Shown here one piece after another: positions 1 to 8,112 of a stretch of DNA of 64,000 nucleotides. Position numbers and translations under genes: made by a program. Source of the DNA: Oscillospiraceae bacterium (lineage in GTDB: Bacteria > Bacillota > Clostridia > Oscillospirales > Oscillospiraceae); assembly GCA_902767915.1 (NCBI GenBank), contig CACXJE010000007.1:1-64000 (forward strand), read 5' to 3'. Under the pieces are notes generated by a model, which was not told the origin of the DNA, made no database searches, and worked only from the letters and a program-made list of their open reading frames with translations. Position 1 is the first letter of the stretch. The number at the start of each line of letters is the position of its first letter.

Positions 1-2
1 CA

Positions 3-59
3 GAAGCGGCGTCATTGCCCCAGGCAATGACCGGAGCGATGTGGGCATCGCTCCCTACG
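3..59. repeat. Mosaic palindromic repeat, copy 1
   Basis: A chain of short hairpins ending in CCCTACGA: ATTGCC/GGCAAT, then GGAGCGAT/ATCGCTCC. The same run (starting GAAGCGGCGTCATTGCC) occurs near 9821-9878 and 56518-56575 with small changes. Directly after it (68-89) are copies of the heptamer TCTCAAT. It is non-coding, although an open frame runs through it into the downstream gene. Confidence 0.8.
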
Positions 60-145
60 ACATGCTGCTCAATTCTCAATTCTCAATTCATACCGGTCCC
101 CTCGGGAGAATAGACTGTTCCAGAACAATCAAACGAGGTGGATCA

Positions 146-757
146 ATGGAAGAACCTATCATCAATCAGGTGCGGCTCTGCGGGACCCTGGACTCCGCGC
201 CGACCTTTTCCCACGAAAATCACGGCCGGCGGTTTTACCGGTTTTTGCTGGCGGTGGAGCGGCTTTCCGGCACCGTGGACCGGCTGCCGGTGCTGGCGGA
301 CTGGTCGCTTTTGGACAACACGGACGCGGCCTGGGGCGAGGAGGTCCTGGTGACGGGCCAGCTTCGGTCCTTCAACCAGATGACGGAGACCGGCCGACGG
401 CTGATCCTGTCGGTCTATGCCGCCTCCCTGGAGCTCTGCTATGAGGCGCCGGACAACCGGGTGGAGCTGACCGGAGCCCTGTGCAAGGATCCCATCTACC
501 GCAGGACGCCCCTGGGCCGGGAGATCTGCGACGGGATGCTGGCGGTGAACCGGCCCTATCACCGGACGGACTATCTGCCCTGCATTTTCTGGGGCCGGAC
601 GGCCCGGGAGATCGCCCTCTGCACGGTGGGGGCCCGGCTCCATCTGACAGGCCGGTTCCAGAGCCGGCCCTACACCAAGCTGCTGCCCGACGGCACAGCC
701 AGCGAGCGCACCGCCTATGAGGTCTCAGCCATCTCAGCAGCGGTGCTTTTGGAATGA
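146..757 (+). CDS. SSB-like protein with two OB-type halves
   Basis: A 203-residue protein that reads as single-stranded-DNA-binding (OB-fold) sequence. The N-terminal half has an SSB-like strand pattern (NQVRLCGTL, then RFYRFLLAVERLSG, then GEEVLVTGQLRSF). The second half starts again at NRVELTGALCKDPIYRRT and contains CIFWGRTAREIA and GARLHLTGRFQSR, close to the core of bacterial Ssb. This suggests a tandem OB arrangement, about 40 residues longer than typical Ssb and without its acidic C-terminal tip. The ATG at 146 is chosen because GAGGTGG lies seven bases upstream; the longer frame to 41 would run through a repeat. The stop TGA (755-757) is also the first TGA of the repeat element that follows. 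Role in replication or repair is inferred. Confidence 0.65.
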   Translation: MEEPIINQVRLCGTLDSAPTFSHENHGRRFYRFLLAVERLSGTVDRLPVLADWSLLDNTDAAWGEEVLVTGQLRSFNQMTETGRRLILSVYAASLELCYEAPDNRVELTGALCKDPIYRRTPLGREICDGMLAVNRPYHRTDYLPCIFWGRTAREIALCTVGARLHLTGRFQSRPYTKLLPDGTASERTAYEVSAISAAVLLE

Positions 758-977
758 AGTATTTGCTGAAGCAAATATGAAGTACGCTTGCCGCTTGCGT
801 GGCTTTGCGTATGAAGTGTGCTACGCACATGAAGTATGGCTTCGCCATATTTTATTCCCTCGTTTTATTGGAGAATAAAACGATACCGCAATATTGCCGC
901 AGGCAATACTTCATATGCCGTCAGGCTTACTTCATATCGCACAAGCGATACTTCATATCTTCGCAGAAGATACTTCA
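755..977. repeat. GAAGTA mini-hairpin array element, copy 1
   Basis: A 223-base element. Its left half carries units starting GAAGTA, each followed by a small hairpin of different sequence (for example ATGGC-TTC-GCCAT and GTGC-TAC-GCAC). The centre is a core with TCGTTTTATT (860-869) pairing with AATAAAACGA (874-883). The right half carries the same kind of units in opposite orientation, each ending TACTTC. A second copy in reverse orientation lies at 37734-37955. No coding function is seen; short open frames inside it are by-products. Confidence 0.9.
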
Positions 978-982
978 TAAGG

Positions 983-1014
983 AAAAACGCCTGCGGCCAA
1001 CCGCAGGCGTTTTT
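983..1014. terminator. Bidirectional terminator between SSB-like gene and ABC exporter
   Basis: AAAAACGCCTGCGG, loop CCAA, CCGCAGGCGTTTTT: a 14-bp perfect hairpin flanked by A and T runs, between two convergent genes. Confidence 0.9.
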
Positions 1015-1016
1015 CC

Positions 1017-2801
1017 TTAGATTCTGTATTGGCTGGTAAACAGCTCGTAATAGAAGCCCTTTTGGGCCAGCAGGTCCCGGTGGGTGCCCTGCTCCACGAT
1101 CCGGCCCTCCCGGATCACCAGGATCACGTCCGCGTCCACAATGGTGGAAAGCCGATGGGCGATCACAAAGCAGGTCCGGCCGCCCATCAGATGATCCATG
1201 GCCTTCTGGATCAGCAGCTCGGTCCGGGTGTCCACGTTGGAGGTGGCCTCGTCCAGGATCAGCAGGGGGCGGTCCGCCAGCAGGGCCCGGGCAATGGTCA
1301 GAAGCTGCTTCTGGCCCGAGGAGACCACGGTGCTGTCCTCGGAGATCACGGTGTCGTAGCCCTGGGGCAGCTGCCGGATGAAATGGTCGCAGTAGGCACA
1401 CCGGCAGGCGGTTTCGATCTCCTCCCGGGTGGCCTCCGGGCTGCCGTAGGCCACGTTCTCCGCCACGGTGCCCTTAAAGAGCCAAGTATCCTGGAGAACC
1501 ATGGCAAAGAGCTTCCGGTTTTCCGCCCGGGAAAGCTCGGCCACGTCCCGGCCGTCGATCCGGATCTGTCCGGACTGGATGTCGTAGAACCGCATCAGCA
1601 GGTTCACGATGGTGGTCTTTCCGGCGCCGGTGGGGCCAACGATGGCCACCTTCTGGCCCGGCTGCACGTCCATGCACAGGTCCCGGATCAGGGGCTTCTC
1701 GGGGTCGTAGGAGAAGTCCACGTGGGAGATCTCCACCCGGCCCCGGGTGGGGGCCTCCACGATACCGGCGGGGTCAGCTTCCTCCGGCAGATCCAGCAGG
1801 GTGAAGACGCGCTTGGCTGCGGACTTCACATGCTGCACGTAGCTCAGGCCGAAGGCGATCCGCTCCAGGGGCGCCGAGAGCTGCCGGGCAAAGAAGATCA
1901 CCGTCACCACGGTGCCGATGGCCACGCCCCGCCGCAGGATCAGCCAGCCTCCCAGCACCGCCACGGCGATATAGGCCAGGGCGTCCAGGAAGATGATCAC
2001 CGGCTGGACGATGGAGGACAGGAAGTTGCCGAAGATGCCGTTGCGCTGGTGGCGCAGGGACAACTCGTCATACCTTGTCTGGAGCTCCGCCTCCCGGTTG
2101 AAGGCCTTGGTGGTGGGGTAGTTGGTGTAGGCCTCCTCGGCCAGGGCTGTGAGCTTGCCGCCCAGGTCAAAGTGCTTGTCCCAGTGCTTTTCGCCCAGGG
2201 TCGCCATCTTGGCGGACAGCAGCACCGACAGGGGCGACAGCAGCACCACCGGAATGGCCATGCGCCAGTCGGTAAAGAACAGAATGGCCGCAATCACAAG
2301 CATCTGCAGGAAGCCCGAGATCAGGATTTCCACAATGCCGTAGATGGAGTCGGCCATGTTGCCCACGTCCTCCATCATCCGGTCGATCACGTCGCCGGCG
2401 GGAGTCTTGTCCATATAGGACACGGGCAGGCGTCCCAGCTTCTCGGACAGGCGGATCCGGAAGCCGGCGCAGAAGAACCGGCTGACCACGTTGTTCAGCA
2501 GGAAGGCGTTGCCGTAGGTCACCAGGGCCTGGAGGAGATACACCCCCAGCAGCAGGCCCAGTCCCGGCAGCAGGCTCCTGGCCAGGTTCGGGGTCCGGTT
2601 CCGGGTCCAGGCGTAGAGCCGGTTCACCAGGTCGCCCAGAAGCTCCGGGGCCGCCACGGCACAGCCGATCAGGATCAGGCAGAGGAAGGCGCAGAGCAGG
2701 ATCCAGCCCCGCAGGGGCTTGATTTCCCGCAGCAGACGCTTGCCGGTCTCGTCAAAGAGCCGGCGCTTTTCCTTCTGTTCGGGTTGCTTGGTCTGGGTCA
2801 T
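1017..2801 (-). CDS. ABC exporter half-transporter, permease-ATPase (subunit B)
   Basis: A 594-residue fused membrane/ATPase subunit of an MsbA/MDR-type exporter. About residues 35-330 form the six-helix membrane domain. The ATPase domain follows, with Walker A GPTGAGKTT near residue 390, Walker B LLILDEATSNVD with the catalytic Glu, and the H-loop IAHRLST. The signature reads VSSGQ rather than LSGGQ. Its start overlaps the end of the next exporter gene by 4 bases (ATGA), so the two are co-transcribed and likely form a heterodimer with one consensus and one degenerate ATP site, as in BmrCD and TM287/288. Substrate is unknown; drug or lipid export are the usual roles. Confidence 0.9.
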   Translation of the reverse strand: MTQTKQPEQKEKRRLFDETGKRLLREIKPLRGWILLCAFLCLILIGCAVAAPELLGDLVNRLYAWTRNRTPNLARSLLPGLGLLLGVYLLQALVTYGNAFLLNNVVSRFFCAGFRIRLSEKLGRLPVSYMDKTPAGDVIDRMMEDVGNMADSIYGIVEILISGFLQMLVIAAILFFTDWRMAIPVVLLSPLSVLLSAKMATLGEKHWDKHFDLGGKLTALAEEAYTNYPTTKAFNREAELQTRYDELSLRHQRNGIFGNFLSSIVQPVIIFLDALAYIAVAVLGGWLILRRGVAIGTVVTVIFFARQLSAPLERIAFGLSYVQHVKSAAKRVFTLLDLPEEADPAGIVEAPTRGRVEISHVDFSYDPEKPLIRDLCMDVQPGQKVAIVGPTGAGKTTIVNLLMRFYDIQSGQIRIDGRDVAELSRAENRKLFAMVLQDTWLFKGTVAENVAYGSPEATREEIETACRCAYCDHFIRQLPQGYDTVISEDSTVVSSGQKQLLTIARALLADRPLLILDEATSNVDTRTELLIQKAMDHLMGGRTCFVIAHRLSTIVDADVILVIREGRIVEQGTHRDLLAQKGFYYELFTSQYRI

Positions 2802-4567
2802 ACCGCGCCACCTCCCGTCTGGGAGAGGTAGATCTCCCGGTAGATGGAGCAGCTTTCCAGCAGCTCTGCATGGGTCCCGGCTCCCACCAGGGCCCCGTCC
2901 GCCAGGACGAAGATCCGGTCGCAGTGCATGGCGGAGACCACCCGCTGGGTGATCACGATTCGGGTCCTGCCGGCCAGCTTCTCATTCATGGCCGTGCGGA
3001 CCTTAGCCTCGGTGAGAAAGTCCAGGGCGGAGAAGGAATCGTCGAAGATGTAGATGGGCGCCTCCTTCAGCAGGGCCCGGGCAATGGCCAGGCGCTGCTT
3101 CTGGCCGCCGGAGATGTTGGTGGCGGCCTGCTCCAGCTTGAAGTTCAGGCCCTCCGGCTGCTCCCGGAGGAAGTCGGCGATCTGGGCCAGCTCCAGGGCG
3201 GCCCAAAGCTCCTCGTCCGTGGCGTCGGGCTTGCCCATCCGGAGATTCTCCGCCACGGTGCCGGAATAGAGCATGGATTTCTGCAGAGAGCAGGAGATAT
3301 TCTCCCGGACGTCCTTGGGGGAGAGCTCCGCGGCATCCCGCAGCTGTTCGGAAGGGCCGATGTGGGCATCGGCCCCTACGCCAAAACGCAGGGTGCCGGC
3401 GGTGGGACTGCGGAAGGCCAGCAGCAGCTCCGCCAGGGTGGACTTGCCGGAGCCGGTGCCGCCGATGACGGAGACCCATTCCCCGGCCTTGATCCGAAGG
3501 TTCAGATCCGTCAGCGCAGGCAGCTTGCTGCCGGGATAGGTGAAGCTGACGTGGTCCAGCGCGATCTCCCCGGAGAAGGTCCGTCCCTCGGCGGGACGGT
3601 CGTCCTCCAGGCCCGTGGACTCCGTCACCTGGCTCAAACGCCGGGCCGCCACCCGCACGTGGGGCAGCATGACAATGGCGAAGGACACGGAAACGATGGC
3701 CCCCAGGATGATGTTGATGTACTGGATCATGGCGAAGATATCGCCGGGGGTCAGACCGCTCCCCCGCTCCATCCGGACGCCGCCCAGATAGACGATCAGA
3801 AGGGCGGCGGTGTTCAGCACAAAGGCCGCCATGGGGTCGATCACGGCCATGGTCACGTTGGCCCGGATGATGTTGTCGGCCATGACCCGGGTGGCGTCGG
3901 TGATCTTCTCATGGGCCTGCCGTTCCCGGTCAAAGGCCCGGATCACCCGGATGCCCCGGAGCCGCTCCCGGACCAGGTCGTTCTGCCGGTCGCAGTATTC
4001 GTCGGAGATCTCCCAAAGGTGGTCGATCTTTTTGCTCAGAAGGAGCACCCCCAGGATCAGCAGGGGCACCACGCAGAGGATGATCAGCGACAGCCAGAAG
4101 TCCTTCCGCATACACAGAAACACGCCGCCCAGGAACATCAGCGGTATGATGATGAGGTTGCCGCAGAGCATGGAGATCACCCAGTTCAGGGTGCCCACGT
4201 CGTGGGTGGAACGGGTGACCAGGTTGGAGGTGCCGATGCGGCCCACCTCCGCCAGGGTCATGGTGTGGACCTTGCGAAACAGGGCGGACCGGAGACTCCA
4301 GGTGTAGCCGGAGATCACATGGTAGACCACCCAGTAGCCCCCGGCCACGGAGACCAGGCTCAGGGCCGAGATCCCCAGCATCCAGGCTGCGGTTTTCAGG
4401 ATATAGCCGAAGGTGTCCCCCTCCGCCGCACCGTAGACGCCCTTGTCCAGCACGTTGGACATGAGGGTGGGCAGCAGCAGATTGCAGACCGCTGAGACGG
4501 CCATCAACAGAGTGGCCAGGGCGATTTTGCCCTTGTAGGGCTTGAGAAAGGATAAGAGCTTGCGCAC
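2798..4567 (-). CDS. ABC exporter half-transporter, permease-ATPase (subunit A)
   Basis: A 589-residue partner of the preceding exporter subunit. GTG at 4567 is taken as start because AGGAGG (4575-4580) sits seven bases upstream and a membrane-proximal start (RKLLSFLKPYKGKIAL) follows. Walker A is GGTGSGKST and the signature is ISGGQ, but Walker B reads IYIFDDSFSALD, with Asp where the catalytic Glu normally is. That is the usual mark of the inactive site of heterodimeric exporters. Between Walker A and the Q-loop region, at about residues 396-405, there is an extra peptide (GVGADAHIGPS) encoded by a GTAGGG-type palindrome at 3352-3380. Transcribed from a promoter that diverges from polA. Confidence 0.9.
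   Translation of the reverse strand: MRKLLSFLKPYKGKIALATLLMAVSAVCNLLLPTLMSNVLDKGVYGAAEGDTFGYILKTAAWMLGISALSLVSVAGGYWVVYHVISGYTWSLRSALFRKVHTMTLAEVGRIGTSNLVTRSTHDVGTLNWVISMLCGNLIIIPLMFLGGVFLCMRKDFWLSLIILCVVPLLILGVLLLSKKIDHLWEISDEYCDRQNDLVRERLRGIRVIRAFDRERQAHEKITDATRVMADNIIRANVTMAVIDPMAAFVLNTAALLIVYLGGVRMERGSGLTPGDIFAMIQYINIILGAIVSVSFAIVMLPHVRVAARRLSQVTESTGLEDDRPAEGRTFSGEIALDHVSFTYPGSKLPALTDLNLRIKAGEWVSVIGGTGSGKSTLAELLLAFRSPTAGTLRFGVGADAHIGPSEQLRDAAELSPKDVRENISCSLQKSMLYSGTVAENLRMGKPDATDEELWAALELAQIADFLREQPEGLNFKLEQAATNISGGQKQRLAIARALLKEAPIYIFDDSFSALDFLTEAKVRTAMNEKLAGRTRIVITQRVVSAMHCDRIFVLADGALVGAGTHAELLESCSIYREIYLSQTGGGAV
3352..3380. repeat. GTAGGG palindrome inside exporter subunit A
   Basis: GGGCCGAT (3354-3361) and ATCGGCCC (3368-3375) form a stem followed by CTACG. 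It is the same family as the intergenic GTAGGG/CCCTAC hairpins, here translated in frame within the ATPase domain. Confidence 0.8.
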
Positions 4568-4744
4568 GGAAAAACCTCCTTTCCGCACAGCGTTCAAAGC
4601 GGCGTGAGGTTGGCCGCCGCTTCCGGTTCCAATGTCCGCCGCCGGCAACGACCCGGACGGCAAAACGCGGGCGTGGGCGCATTGGGAACGCCCCGAGATC
4701 CGTCCTCCTGCCCATTGGGAAGCAGGAGGCCGCAAATCCTTCAT

Positions 4745-4813
4745 AGTGTACCATGTTTCCGGGAAGAATGCAAGATACGGGCAGTTGAATTTTCGCCCCG
4801 ACTGTGGTAAAAT
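4745..4813. promoter_or_regulatory. Divergent promoters for the ABC exporter and polA
   Basis: Plus strand: TTGAAT (4785-4790), 17 bases, TAAAAT (4808-4813), reading into polA. Minus strand: TTGCAT (4773-4768), 17 bases, TACACT (4750-4745), reading into the exporter operon. A hairpin CCTCCTGCCC/GGGAAGCAGGAGG near 4705-4730 lies in the exporter leader and might attenuate it. Confidence 0.6.
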
Positions 4814-4844
4814 GAAGAAAAAAATCAGTGCAGGAGGACCTTTT

Positions 4845-7514
4845 ATGAAGCTGATGGTCTTAGACGGCAATTCCGTCATCAACCGGGCCTTCTACGGGGT
4901 GCGGCTGCTTACCACCCGGGACGGGCAGTACACCAACGCCATCTACGGCTTTCTGAACATTCTGGATCGGGTCCGGGCCGAGGAAAAACCCGACGCCCTG
5001 TGCGTGGCCTTCGACCTCCACGGCCCCACCTTCCGCCACCTGAAATACGACGGCTACAAGGCCACCCGCCACGGCATGCCCGAGGAGCTGGCCCAGCAGA
5101 TGCCCGTGATGAAGGACGTGCTGCGGGCCATGAACATCCCCATCTACGCCTGCCAGGGCTGGGAGGCCGACGACGTGATCGGCACCGTGGCCAAGGCCTG
5201 CGGTGCCGCGAATTGGGACTGCGTGATCGTCACCGGAGATCGGGACAGCCTGCAGCTGGTGGATGACCACGTCACCGTGAAGCTGGTGGTCACCAAGGGC
5301 GGCCAGACCACCTCCACCAACTACACCCCCTCCCTCTTCCGGGCAGAATACGGCTTCGAGCCGGAGCGCCTCATCGACCTGAAGGCCCTGATGGGGGACG
5401 CCTCCGACAATATCCCCGGCGTGGCCGGCGTTGGTCCCAAGACTGCCACGGACCTGCTGCTGAAATACGGCACCCTGAACGGGGTCTATGAAAATCTGAC
5501 CCCCCAGAACATGAAGGGCAAGCTCTATGAAAAGCTGGAAAACGGCAAGGACAACGCCTATCTGAGCTTTGATCTGGCCACGATCCGCTGCGAGGCCCCC
5601 ATCGAGTTTGCCCCGACCGACGCCCTGGTCCGGGAGCCGGACCGACAGGCCCTGTACGACCTGTTTTTGCGGCTGGAGTTCGTGAAGCTGATTGATAAGT
5701 ACCGGCTGCGCGATGTAGGGGCGGTCACTGGCCGCCCGCAACCCGCACCCGGTCCCGACGGCGGGCGGCCGCTGGCCGCCCCTACGGGGATGGGGAAGGC
5801 ATTGGCGATTCCCTCCTCTAAGGACGAATTCGACGCCTTGTTTGCCCATTGGAAGGCCGCCGACTGCGTGGCCCTGGCGGCGGCCGGGGATCTGGATGCC
5901 GTCGCGGTGGATGACGGGGCCCACCCGGCCCTGCTGCGGCGGGACAGGCTGGGTCTGGCCTACGATTTTGCCCTGGCGGAGCTGTTCTCCGGCAGGCTGG
6001 AGCTGACGGTCCACGGGGCCAAGGAGCTGCTGCGCGCCCTGCTGGAGCGCTGCCTGCCCTGTGAGGGCATCGTCTTCGACACCGAGGTGGCGGCCTACCT
6101 GATCGACGCCGCCCGGGGTAAGTACGAGCTGTCCCGGCTGGCCCTGGAGCACTGCCAGCTCCAGCTGCCAACCCTGAAGGAGCTGACCGAGGCAGGCACC
6201 CCGGAGGCGGAGGCAAAGGCCCTCCTGCTGACCCGGCAGGCCGCCGCCGTCCGGGCCCTGCGGGAGCCGCTTTCCGCCGGACTGAAGGCCCAGCAGGCGG
6301 AGAAGCTGTTCACCGAAATGGACCTGCCTCTGTGCCGGGTCCTGGCCAAGATGGAGGTGGCGGGGGTCCTGGTGGACGCCGACGCCCTCCACGGCTTTGA
6401 CGAGATGCTGAAGGCCCGGATCGAGACCGCCCAGCAGGAGATCTATCGGTATGCAGGCGGCACCTTCAATATCAACTCCCCCCGGCAGCTGGGCGAGGTC
6501 CTGTTCGAACGGCTGGGCCTGCCCGCCGGAAAGAAAACCAAAACCGGCTGGTCCACCAACGTGGAGGTGCTGGAAAAGCTCCGGGACAAGCACCCCATCA
6601 TCGGGCAGATCATGGAATACCGGACCCTCACCAAGCTCCAGGCCACCTATGCCGAAGGTCTTTTGAAGGTCATCGGCCCCGACGGCAGAGTCCGCACCAC
6701 CTTCCAGAACACCGTCACCGCCACGGGCCGGCTGTCCTCCACGGACCCCAACCTGCAGAACATCCCGGTGCGAACCGATCTGGGTGCGGAGATCCGGAAG
6801 ATGTTTGTCCCCCGGCCGGGCTGGGTCTTTGTGGACGCGGACTACAGCCAGATCGAGCTGCGGGTCCTGTCCCACATGGCGGACGACAAGGCCATGCAGG
6901 CCGCCTTCAACTCCGGAGAGGACATCCATCGGGTCACCGCCTCCCAGGTCTTCGGGACCCCATTGGAGGAGGTCACCCCCCAGATGCGACGCAGCGCCAA
7001 GGCCGTGAACTTCGGCATCGTCTACGGGATCTCCGAATTCTCCCTGGCAGAGGATCTGGGAGTCAGCCGGGCGGAGGCCAAGGCCTATATCGACAGCTAC
7101 CTGGAAAAATACCACGGGGTCCGGGAATTCATGCAGGCCGTGGTGGAGCAGGGCACAAGGCTGGGCTACGTGGCCACCCTCTACGGACGCCGCCGCTATA
7201 TTCCCGAGCTCAAGGACGGCAAGTACATGGTCCGGGAGGCGGCCAAGCGAATGGCCATGAATTCCCCCATCCAGGGCACCGCCGCGGACATCATCAAGCT
7301 GGCCATGCTCCGGGTGGACCGGGCGCTGACCCAGGCGGGTCTGAAGGCGAAGCTGGTGCTCCAGGTCCACGACGAGCTGATCGTGGAATGCCCCGATGCC
7401 GAGACAGAGCAGGTCAAGGCCCTGGTGACCCGGGAAATGGAATCCGCCGCCGCACTGGCTGTTCCCCTCACCGCCGACGCCAAATCCGGCCGCAGCTGGT
7501 ACGAAGCGAAGTAA
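4845..7514 (+). CDS. polA: DNA polymerase I
   Basis: DNA polymerase I, 889 residues, for gap filling and Okazaki primer removal. Order: 5'-nuclease domain (about 1-290), a linker with a repeat-derived insert (about 291-313), a 3'-5' exonuclease fold, and the polymerase domain. Polymerase motifs are visible: DADYSQIELR near residue 663, RRSAKAVNFGIVYG, and VHDELIVE near 841. The exonuclease region lacks a clear first D-x-E motif (it reads CVALAAAGDLDAVAV), so proofreading is probably absent, as in Bacillus and many Firmicutes. The ATG at 4845 follows AGGAGG; an upstream ATG at 4812 overlaps the -10 box and cannot be the start. The gene ends two bases before a TCTCAAT-type repeat tract. Confidence 0.97.
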   Translation: MKLMVLDGNSVINRAFYGVRLLTTRDGQYTNAIYGFLNILDRVRAEEKPDALCVAFDLHGPTFRHLKYDGYKATRHGMPEELAQQMPVMKDVLRAMNIPIYACQGWEADDVIGTVAKACGAANWDCVIVTGDRDSLQLVDDHVTVKLVVTKGGQTTSTNYTPSLFRAEYGFEPERLIDLKALMGDASDNIPGVAGVGPKTATDLLLKYGTLNGVYENLTPQNMKGKLYEKLENGKDNAYLSFDLATIRCEAPIEFAPTDALVREPDRQALYDLFLRLEFVKLIDKYRLRDVGAVTGRPQPAPGPDGGRPLAAPTGMGKALAIPSSKDEFDALFAHWKAADCVALAAAGDLDAVAVDDGAHPALLRRDRLGLAYDFALAELFSGRLELTVHGAKELLRALLERCLPCEGIVFDTEVAAYLIDAARGKYELSRLALEHCQLQLPTLKELTEAGTPEAEAKALLLTRQAAAVRALREPLSAGLKAQQAEKLFTEMDLPLCRVLAKMEVAGVLVDADALHGFDEMLKARIETAQQEIYRYAGGTFNINSPRQLGEVLFERLGLPAGKKTKTGWSTNVEVLEKLRDKHPIIGQIMEYRTLTKLQATYAEGLLKVIGPDGRVRTTFQNTVTATGRLSSTDPNLQNIPVRTDLGAEIRKMFVPRPGWVFVDADYSQIELRVLSHMADDKAMQAAFNSGEDIHRVTASQVFGTPLEEVTPQMRRSAKAVNFGIVYGISEFSLAEDLGVSRAEAKAYIDSYLEKYHGVREFMQAVVEQGTRLGYVATLYGRRRYIPELKDGKYMVREAAKRMAMNSPIQGTAADIIKLAMLRVDRALTQAGLKAKLVLQVHDELIVECPDAETEQVKALVTREMESAAALAVPLTADAKSGRSWYEAK
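5715..5785. repeat. In-frame palindromic insert in polA
   Basis: Starts GTAGGGGCGG (5715-5724) and ends CCGCCCCTAC (5776-5785), with inner palindromes TGGCCGCCC and GGGCGGCC. The 71 bases are open in the polA frame and encode a Gly/Pro/Arg-rich peptide between the nuclease and exonuclease-like domains. It belongs to the same family as the intergenic GTAGGG units. Confidence 0.85.
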
Positions 7515-7620
7515 GCAATTGAAAATTGAGAATTGAGAGTTGAGAGTTGATTGTGTTTTGCAGATTGCAATCTGCAAAACTCCACAATTATTCACGATTC
7601 ATTATTCACTATTCACTTTA
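7515..7620. repeat. Short direct-repeat tract after polA
   Basis: Holds repeated AATTGAGA/AGTTGAGA units, a palindrome around TTTTGCAGATTGCAATCTGCAAAA, and then ATTCACTATTCAC-type units. No gene is seen. Similar tracts occur near 68-89 and 51855-51942. Confidence 0.75.
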
Positions 7621-7633
7621 ACGGACACCCGTT

Positions 7634-7676
7634 AAAAAAATGTCAAGAGGCGCCGCAATACCCTCTTGACATTTTT
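7634..7676. terminator. polA terminator hairpin, overlapping the blaI promoter
   Basis: AAAAATGTCAAGAGG (to 7650) pairs with CCTCTTGACATTTTT (from 7662), giving an A/T-flanked hairpin active in either direction. The -35 box of the next gene (TTGACA, 7666-7671) lies within the right arm. Confidence 0.8.
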
Positions 7677-7713
7677 ACTCTACGCTTGTAAAATATACTT
7701 ACTACAATTGTAG
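7666..7713 (+). promoter_or_regulatory. blaI promoter and BlaI-type operator
   Basis: TTGACA (7666-7671), 17 bases, TAAAAT (7689-7694). Just downstream is the perfect palindrome CTACAATTGTAG (7702-7713), which fits the TACA-N-TGTA operator core bound by BlaI/MecI repressors. Position over the transcription start suggests autorepression of the two-gene operon. Confidence 0.8.
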
Positions 7714-7731
7714 AGAAAAGGAGTGTTCTCT

Positions 7732-8112
7732 ATGTCGGACAACCGCATCAAGCCCTTGCCGGATTCTGAACTGGAGGTTATGCAGGTGCTTTGGGATCTG
7801 ACGCCGCCGGTGCCCCGTACCCAAGTGGAGGAGCGGATGGCGCAGATCCACCCGGTGGCTCAGACCACGATTCTGACTCTTTTAACCAGGCTGGCGCAGA
7901 AAGACTTCATTCAGATTGATAAGCATGGCCGTTCCAGCGTTTATACCCCCCTGATCAGCCGGGCCGACTACCAGGCCCACCAGAGCCGCCGTTTCCTGGA
8001 CCGGGTGTTTGGCGGCAGCATTCCCGCCTTTGCCTCTGCCCTTTCCGCCTCCGGAATCTCCAAAGAGGAGCTGGAGGAGCTGAAGCGTCTGCTGGAGGAG
8101 GATCAGCTATGA
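7732..8112 (+). CDS. BlaI/MecI-family repressor
   Basis: A 126-residue winged-helix repressor of the BlaI/MecI/CopY family. It starts with the family pattern LPDSELEVMQVLWDL, followed by a helix-turn-helix stretch (TTILTLLTRLAQKDFIQ) and a dimerisation tail rich in Glu and Leu. Members bind TACA/TGTA operators and are cleaved when the membrane peptidase partner is activated. ATG at 7732 is used because AAAGGAG (7716-7722) is spaced nine bases from it; the GTG at 7723 overlaps that site. Overlaps the partner gene by 4 bases. Signal sensed is unknown; no beta-lactamase gene is in the window. Confidence 0.9.
   Translation: MSDNRIKPLPDSELEVMQVLWDLTPPVPRTQVEERMAQIHPVAQTTILTLLTRLAQKDFIQIDKHGRSSVYTPLISRADYQAHQSRRFLDRVFGGSIPAFASALSASGISKEELEELKRLLEEDQL

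Noticed and set aside
41..145. N-terminal extension of the SSB-like protein from position 41
   Set aside because: The segment is encoded by intergenic palindromes and TCTCAAT repeats, and a good ribosome site precedes ATG 146.
755..977. CRISPR array
   Set aside because: The constant part is only 6-8 bases, the variable parts are themselves palindromes of 10-16 bases, orientation flips at the centre, and there are no cas genes.
799..1039. Short open frames of 67-73 codons in the hairpin array
   Set aside because: They are translations of the repeat (many Tyr/Ser/His from TACTTCAT units) without ribosome sites.
1029..2831. A 600-codon plus-strand open frame opposite the ABC exporter gene
   Set aside because: Its translation is low-complexity Gly/His/Gln-rich, it has no ribosome site, and the opposite strand carries a clear ABC exporter. 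GC-rich codon bias produces many such mirror frames in this window.
4812..4844. An earlier polA start at ATG 4812
   Set aside because: That codon overlaps the -10 box of the polA promoter and has no ribosome site; ATG 4845 has AGGAGG at the right distance.
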